From: Deltaproteobacteria bacterium HGW-Deltaproteobacteria-2
GTDB lineage: Bacteria; Desulfobacterota; Syntrophia; Syntrophales; Smithellaceae
Reading direction: 5' to 3'
NCBI GenBank assembly: GCA_002840505.1
Contig: PHBC01000005.1
Span: forward strand, 228,742-292,741
Length of the DNA stretch: 64,000 bases
In this document: positions 60,474 through 64,000 of the stretch, piece by piece
Position numbering within the stretch: the first letter of the stretch is position 1
How the letters are laid out: the number at the start of each line of letters is the position of its first letter
Made by a program: the position numbers and the translations under genes
The notes under the pieces: model-generated
The model's database searches: none
Seen by the model: only the letters and a program-made list of their open reading frames with translations
Told to the model about the DNA's origin: nothing

Positions 60474-61502
60474 ATGAAAGAGCGCGTGCTGATCACTGAT
60501 ATTGCCAAGTTTTCCGTGAATGACGGTCCCGGATTCAGGACAAATGTGTTTCTTAAGGGATGTCCCTTGAAGTGTGAGTGGTGCCACAACCCTGAAACCA
60601 TTCCGAGTTACCCTGAAGTTTATTGGAAGAAAAGGCTGTGTGTACAGTGTGGCGCATGCCTGGAGGCTTGTCCCAGGGATGCCATCAATCCTCCCATAGA
60701 ACCGGAGTTGTCCAACAGCGAAGGATCAACTTATCATAAAATAAACCGCGCGAAGTGCGATAATTGCCTGAAGTGCGTAGATGTCTGCAAGTATGAAGCT
60801 CTCGAGACAGTGGGAAAACCCATGAGCATATCCGAGATCATTGACGTGGTAGATCAGGACCGGCCATTTTACAGAACTTCAGGAGGAGGTATGACGTTAA
60901 GCGGTGGTGAGCCAACGGCGCATCCTGCTTTTGCTCTGGAGCTGCTTAAAGAAGCAAAGAAGCGCGTGATTCACACCTGCCTGGACACTAATGGATATTG
61001 CAACTTTAGTATATTGGAGCAGATTGCAGAATATACGGATATATTTCTTTTTGATCTGAAGCATCTTGATCCGGCGAAGCACCTCGAAAAAACCGGCGTA
61101 AAAAACGATCTCATTCTGAAAAATCTGGAGTTGTTGTGCAAAACAGATTCCGATATATGGATACGCATACCAGTTGTACCCGGCTTTAATGACGGCGTTG
61201 ATTTTCACACCCAGGCATCCGCTTATCTTGCCTCGCTTTCTAAGAATGTGAAGCGTGTAGATTTGATTCCCTTCCACAACTATTGTCAGGACAAGTATTC
61301 CTGGCTTGGCAGAAACTGGTCATATAGTGAAACAGATGCCATCAATCCCTCGTTTCTTGAAATCCATGCGGACCTCTATCGCCAGTATGGTCTTGTGACA
61401 ACAGTGGGTGGATCCGGATTTGAAGAGATAGACACGGCAAAAATATCCCGGGAATCTCAGAGTTGTAAGGGCTCTGAAGGGGAAAATATAAGAAAATTAT
61501 AA
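60474..61502 (+). CDS. alkyl/benzylsuccinate synthase activase (radical SAM)
   Basis: 342 residues. FSVNDGPGFRTNVFLKGCPL, then C-x3-C-x2-C (ECEWCHNPET region, KGCPLKCEWCHNPE), give the SAM cluster. An inserted ferredoxin part has CVQCGACLEACP and CDNCLKCVDVC. GGMTLSGGEPTAHP is the SAM-binding block. It should activate the glycyl radical enzyme at 62101, equivalent to AssD/BssD. It differs from the activase at 41197, so each glycyl radical enzyme has its own. GGGAGGA precedes ATG 60474. Confidence 0.92.
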   Translation: MKERVLITDIAKFSVNDGPGFRTNVFLKGCPLKCEWCHNPETIPSYPEVYWKKRLCVQCGACLEACPRDAINPPIEPELSNSEGSTYHKINRAKCDNCLKCVDVCKYEALETVGKPMSISEIIDVVDQDRPFYRTSGGGMTLSGGEPTAHPAFALELLKEAKKRVIHTCLDTNGYCNFSILEQIAEYTDIFLFDLKHLDPAKHLEKTGVKNDLILKNLELLCKTDSDIWIRIPVVPGFNDGVDFHTQASAYLASLSKNVKRVDLIPFHNYCQDKYSWLGRNWSYSETDAINPSFLEIHADLYRQYGLVTTVGGSGFEEIDTAKISRESQSCKGSEGENIRKL

Positions 61503-61939
61503 AGAAACAGGAAAATATAACGCTAAGATAAAAGGAATCAGGTGAAAAAATACGCGTTAAACAGAACGGTCCCAGAATGTAGGAGTAAGAAGACAATATA
61601 CCGGATATTGCCTATGGCCTGTATAAGAACTTTTCTGAGTAGAAATAATCATCTGATAGATGGGGAAGTTGCAGGAGATTAAGTCATTGTTAACATCAAT
61701 ATGGGATTGCAGTTGTATGTGTTCAAAGGTGAAATAGTTTTCATTTTTATTTCAATGTGAATTCATCAAAGTGCGCCCATTATATCTGGATGAAACTCGT
61801 CGGCGAAAGTTGTATCGAAATATGCCGGCCATGAGTCCGGAAAAATGTAGATGCAAGTAAAAGGTTTAATGTAATTAATAAAGGCAACCAGAATTAAAGT
61901 TAAAATTAAAAAAGTTAACAATTAAAGGAGGTGATTTTA
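61503..61939 (+). other. 437-bp gap before the synthase genes
   Basis: No open frame or clear sigma-54 promoter is visible. A GCCGGC-containing hairpin (GCCGGCCATGAGTCCGGAA region near 61823) and an AT-rich stretch (61880-61922) precede the AAAGGAGGTG ribosome site. It may hold an internal promoter or mRNA processing site. Confidence 0.4.
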
Positions 61940-62140
61940 ATGCCATCATGCAAGGAGTGTAAGAAATTCTTTCCCATAAAGGAAGATCCTAAAAATGGAG
62001 ATTGTGTTGAAAGAGCAGTTGATCCGCGACAAGCTTACTACAAAGCAAAGCCCGGGAGTCAGCTGAAAAGCCGAAAGGTAACAAGAAGGGAGGAAATTTT
62101 ATGGCAGAGCCAGCAACAAACGCAAGTATTAAAGATCTAG
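61940..62140 (+). CDS. small cysteine-containing subunit of the fumarate-adding synthase
   Basis: 66 residues. PSCKECKKFFPIKEDPKNGD then CVERAVDPRQAYYKAKPG matches BssB/BssC/AssC-type small subunits, which bind a [4Fe-4S] cluster and shield the radical enzyme. Three cysteines are seen (4, 7 and 22); no fourth is present in the rest of the chain. ATG 61940 has AAAGGAGG six bases upstream; GTG 61931 is inside that site. The reading frame overlaps the large-subunit start by 40 bp, unusually long, so the two are probably translated in coupled fashion. Confidence 0.82.
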   Translation: MPSCKECKKFFPIKEDPKNGDCVERAVDPRQAYYKAKPGSQLKSRKVTRREEILWQSQQQTQVLKI

Positions 62141-64000
62141 AAAAAAAACAAGAATGGTGGTGGGCCGCAGAGAAGAAAAGATCCAAGAGATTGGATTATC
62201 TCAGAAAGGCTATATGGAAAAAAGGAGCAGTCGGTGGACTTTATCCGGCCGGATTGCATGTTGATATGGAGCAGGCCGTATTGCAAACACAATGTGCGCG
62301 TAATATGGAATTTTCACCTGATCCATTTGTAGTCAAACAAGCTAAGATTTTTGCTGATTACCTCGATAAAAAAACGATTTTTATCACCGATAAGGCTCAG
62401 CTGGTTGGTTACGTGGGCAGTGCTCCCAATACGATCGGTTGGAATCCAACCTTAGCCACGATCCTGAATGCAGAGATTCTCAACGATTCTACCGCTATTC
62501 CTGAACCGCTTGATGAGAGTCTAAAGATAATGAATGACGTTATCACTTACTGGTCACAGAAAGCCGATGCCGACAGATTGATACCCATGGCAGATATGCT
62601 CGATATAACGAAGGTTCTCTCCGGCACGATCGGGTGGGGTGTTCCGCTTGCCAGAGGTGGTTATTCCGGAAAGGATTACGAATACATCATGACCGGCAAA
62701 CGGGCATTTGAAGATGTCATCGCCGAACTCGATCGCAATGTCGACGAGACGGACGCTAAAGCCCACGAGCCTATGGCTATAGCAAATCCTTCCGAAATGT
62801 ATAAGCATATGAATAATTGGGAAGCTTACAAGATAACTCTTGAAGCCGGTATCCGCCATGCGCAGCGTTATGCGCGCCTGGCCAGAATCATTGCGGAGAA
62901 CTTCGAGACTGATAATAAGCGCAAAGAAGAGCTCTTGCAGATCGCCAATTGCTGTGAACGAGTACCGGCCAAGACGCCCCGGACCCTCCAGGAGTCGCTC
63001 CAGTATGACCTCTTCATTCAGCTCTTCAGCCGGAGCGAGGCCATCGAGGGCGCCTGGCCTGGACGACCGGACTACTATCATGGCCCGTATTACGACAAGG
63101 ACGTCAACATCGACAAGAGCCTCACCAAGGAAGAGGCGATGGATCTGGTCGGTGAGTTCCTGATTAGGGCTGCCGAGGTTTCACAGTATAAACCCAAATG
63201 GACCCGTGAAGGATTGCAGGGCATAGAAGGAACATGGGTATGGACCCTGGGCGGGGTGAAACAGGACGGCAGCGACGCCTGCAACGACATGACAATTGCG
63301 TTGCTTCAGGCAGCACGTCTGGTCAGGGTTGCCAACCCGACTTTCAGTTTCCGCTGGCACCCCAAGGTCAAGGAAGAAGTCCTGCGCGAATGTTTCGAAT
63401 GCATCCGTCAGGGTCTCGGTTATCCTTCAATGCGTAATGATCCTAATCAGGCCTGTATGTCGCCTTGTCCTACTACCAAGCGCGGTTTCCAGCCGATGCG
63501 CATGGCCAATGCCACCGCCAACTGCGCCAAGATCATCGAGTACGTCTTTACCTCAGGTTTCGACCCTGTGGTCAACATGCAGATCGGAGCTGAAACACCA
63601 GATCCGGCCACCTTCACCAGTTACGAACAGGTATATGATGCCTGGATTCTCCAGATGAAGACCATCTTCAGTATCCTGGCCCGTATGGTGAACGCGTCCA
63701 GAGCGATTGCCGCAGATGTTACCCCACGGCCTTTCCTCTCAGCTATCTCCGAACGCTCGGTAGAAAGCGGCCTGGATGTGATGACGCCATCACTCAGCCA
63801 GGGCAATTCCTGGATAACGGCCTTTACCTGGGTGGAAAACATTGACAGTTTGGCGGCAATCAAGAAGCTGATTTTCGATGAAAAGAAATACACCATGGCC
63901 CAGCTTAAACAGGCTCTCGCTGACGATTGGCAGGGCCATGAGGAGATGCGTCTTGATTTCGTCAAGAATGCGCCTAAGTGGGGCAATGATGATGACTATG
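62101..64000 (+). CDS. assA: alkylsuccinate/benzylsuccinate synthase large subunit (AssA/MasD-like), C-terminus outside window
   Basis: The frame is open from ATG 62101 to the window end (633 codons), so the glycyl radical motif lies outside. The sequence follows the fumarate-adding glycyl radical family: ECIRQGLGYPSMRNDP, then CMSPCPTTKRGFQPMRMANA with cysteines 452 and 456 (456 aligns with the thiyl cysteine of other glycyl radical enzymes), and SGLDVMTPSLSQGNSW. I favour the AssA/MasD (alkane) branch over BssA by general resemblance, moderate certainty. It adds a hydrocarbon to fumarate. GGGAGGAAA precedes the ATG inside the small-subunit gene. Confidence 0.85.
   Translation, partial: MAEPATNASIKDLEKKQEWWWAAEKKRSKRLDYLRKAIWKKGAVGGLYPAGLHVDMEQAVLQTQCARNMEFSPDPFVVKQAKIFADYLDKKTIFITDKAQLVGYVGSAPNTIGWNPTLATILNAEILNDSTAIPEPLDESLKIMNDVITYWSQKADADRLIPMADMLDITKVLSGTIGWGVPLARGGYSGKDYEYIMTGKRAFEDVIAELDRNVDETDAKAHEPMAIANPSEMYKHMNNWEAYKITLEAGIRHAQRYARLARIIAENFETDNKRKEELLQIANCCERVPAKTPRTLQESLQYDLFIQLFSRSEAIEGAWPGRPDYYHGPYYDKDVNIDKSLTKEEAMDLVGEFLIRAAEVSQYKPKWTREGLQGIEGTWVWTLGGVKQDGSDACNDMTIALLQAARLVRVANPTFSFRWHPKVKEEVLRECFECIRQGLGYPSMRNDPNQACMSPCPTTKRGFQPMRMANATANCAKIIEYVFTSGFDPVVNMQIGAETPDPATFTSYEQVYDAWILQMKTIFSILARMVNASRAIAADVTPRPFLSAISERSVESGLDVMTPSLSQGNSWITAFTWVENIDSLAAIKKLIFDEKKYTMAQLKQALADDWQGHEEMRLDFVKNAPKWGNDDDY

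Noticed and set aside
1..64000. CRISPR arrays, tRNA/rRNA genes, prophage or transposase genes
   Set aside because: Looked for regular spaced repeats, cloverleaf-like segments and recombinase motifs by eye; none seen.

Overview
The window looks like chromosome of an anaerobic, probably syntrophic or sulfate-reducing, bacterium of the former Deltaproteobacteria (Syntrophaceae/Smithella-like; inference). The reasons are a fumarate-adding glycyl radical enzyme with a B12 mutase, ATP-dependent benzoyl-CoA-reductase-type genes, paired acyl-CoA dehydrogenases, a selenocysteine-containing SelD, sigma-54 control and moderate GC. No phage, transposase, rRNA, tRNA or CRISPR was seen.

Region 1 (1-15590, all minus strand) is one long operon-like array headed by a TetR regulator. 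In transcription order it holds two paralogous acyl-CoA dehydrogenases, three unrecognised helical proteins that resemble one another, a four-gene set like Azoarcus-type class I benzoyl-CoA reductase (two HgdB/BcrBC-type subunits and two BadF-type ATPases), an acetyl-CoA-synthase-like A-cluster-domain protein with a CooC-like nickel/metal ATPase, a flavodoxin-ferredoxin fusion, a second HgdB/BcrBC-type pair, a decayed fragment and the start of a third copy. It reads as an ATP-driven CoA-thioester reductase or dehydratase system with unusual accessory proteins.

Region 2 (16002-38023) is mostly housekeeping or ordinary accessory genes: MobB, patatin lipoprotein, a degenerate acyl-CoA ligase, FAH-family protein, threonine synthase, a cyanobacterial-AAR-like acyl reductase, an OFA-type transporter, a molybdopterin-binding Mop protein, a eukaryote-like PFK-2/FBPase-2 fusion, an OmpA protein, SelD with an in-frame UGA and SECIS hairpin, DHH and GalT-like proteins, a diguanylate cyclase, an outer-membrane protein and D-Ala-D-Ala ligase. 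The mop and selD genes share a repeated upstream element that ends in a sigma-70 promoter.

Region 3 (38024-64000) appears to be a fumarate-addition island. It starts with an unassigned glycyl radical enzyme plus its activase and a PAS/sigma-54 enhancer-binding regulator. Next come the biotin operon bioBFDA, a two-subunit fumarase operon, and a long operon of B12-dependent acyl-CoA mutase (small and large subunits), MeaB GTPase, MmgE/PrpD protein, glycyl-radical activase, a small cysteine-bearing subunit and the large subunit of an alkylsuccinate/benzylsuccinate synthase that runs off the window. Three operons here (unknown glycyl radical enzyme, fumarase, mutase/synthase) carry matching GG-N10-GC sigma-54 promoters with an upstream inverted repeat about 106-111 bp away, so they probably form one regulon of the local regulator. 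The likely pathway is hydrocarbon plus fumarate to a substituted succinate, CoA activation, mutase rearrangement, a possibly biotin-dependent decarboxylation, beta-oxidation, and fumarate regeneration.
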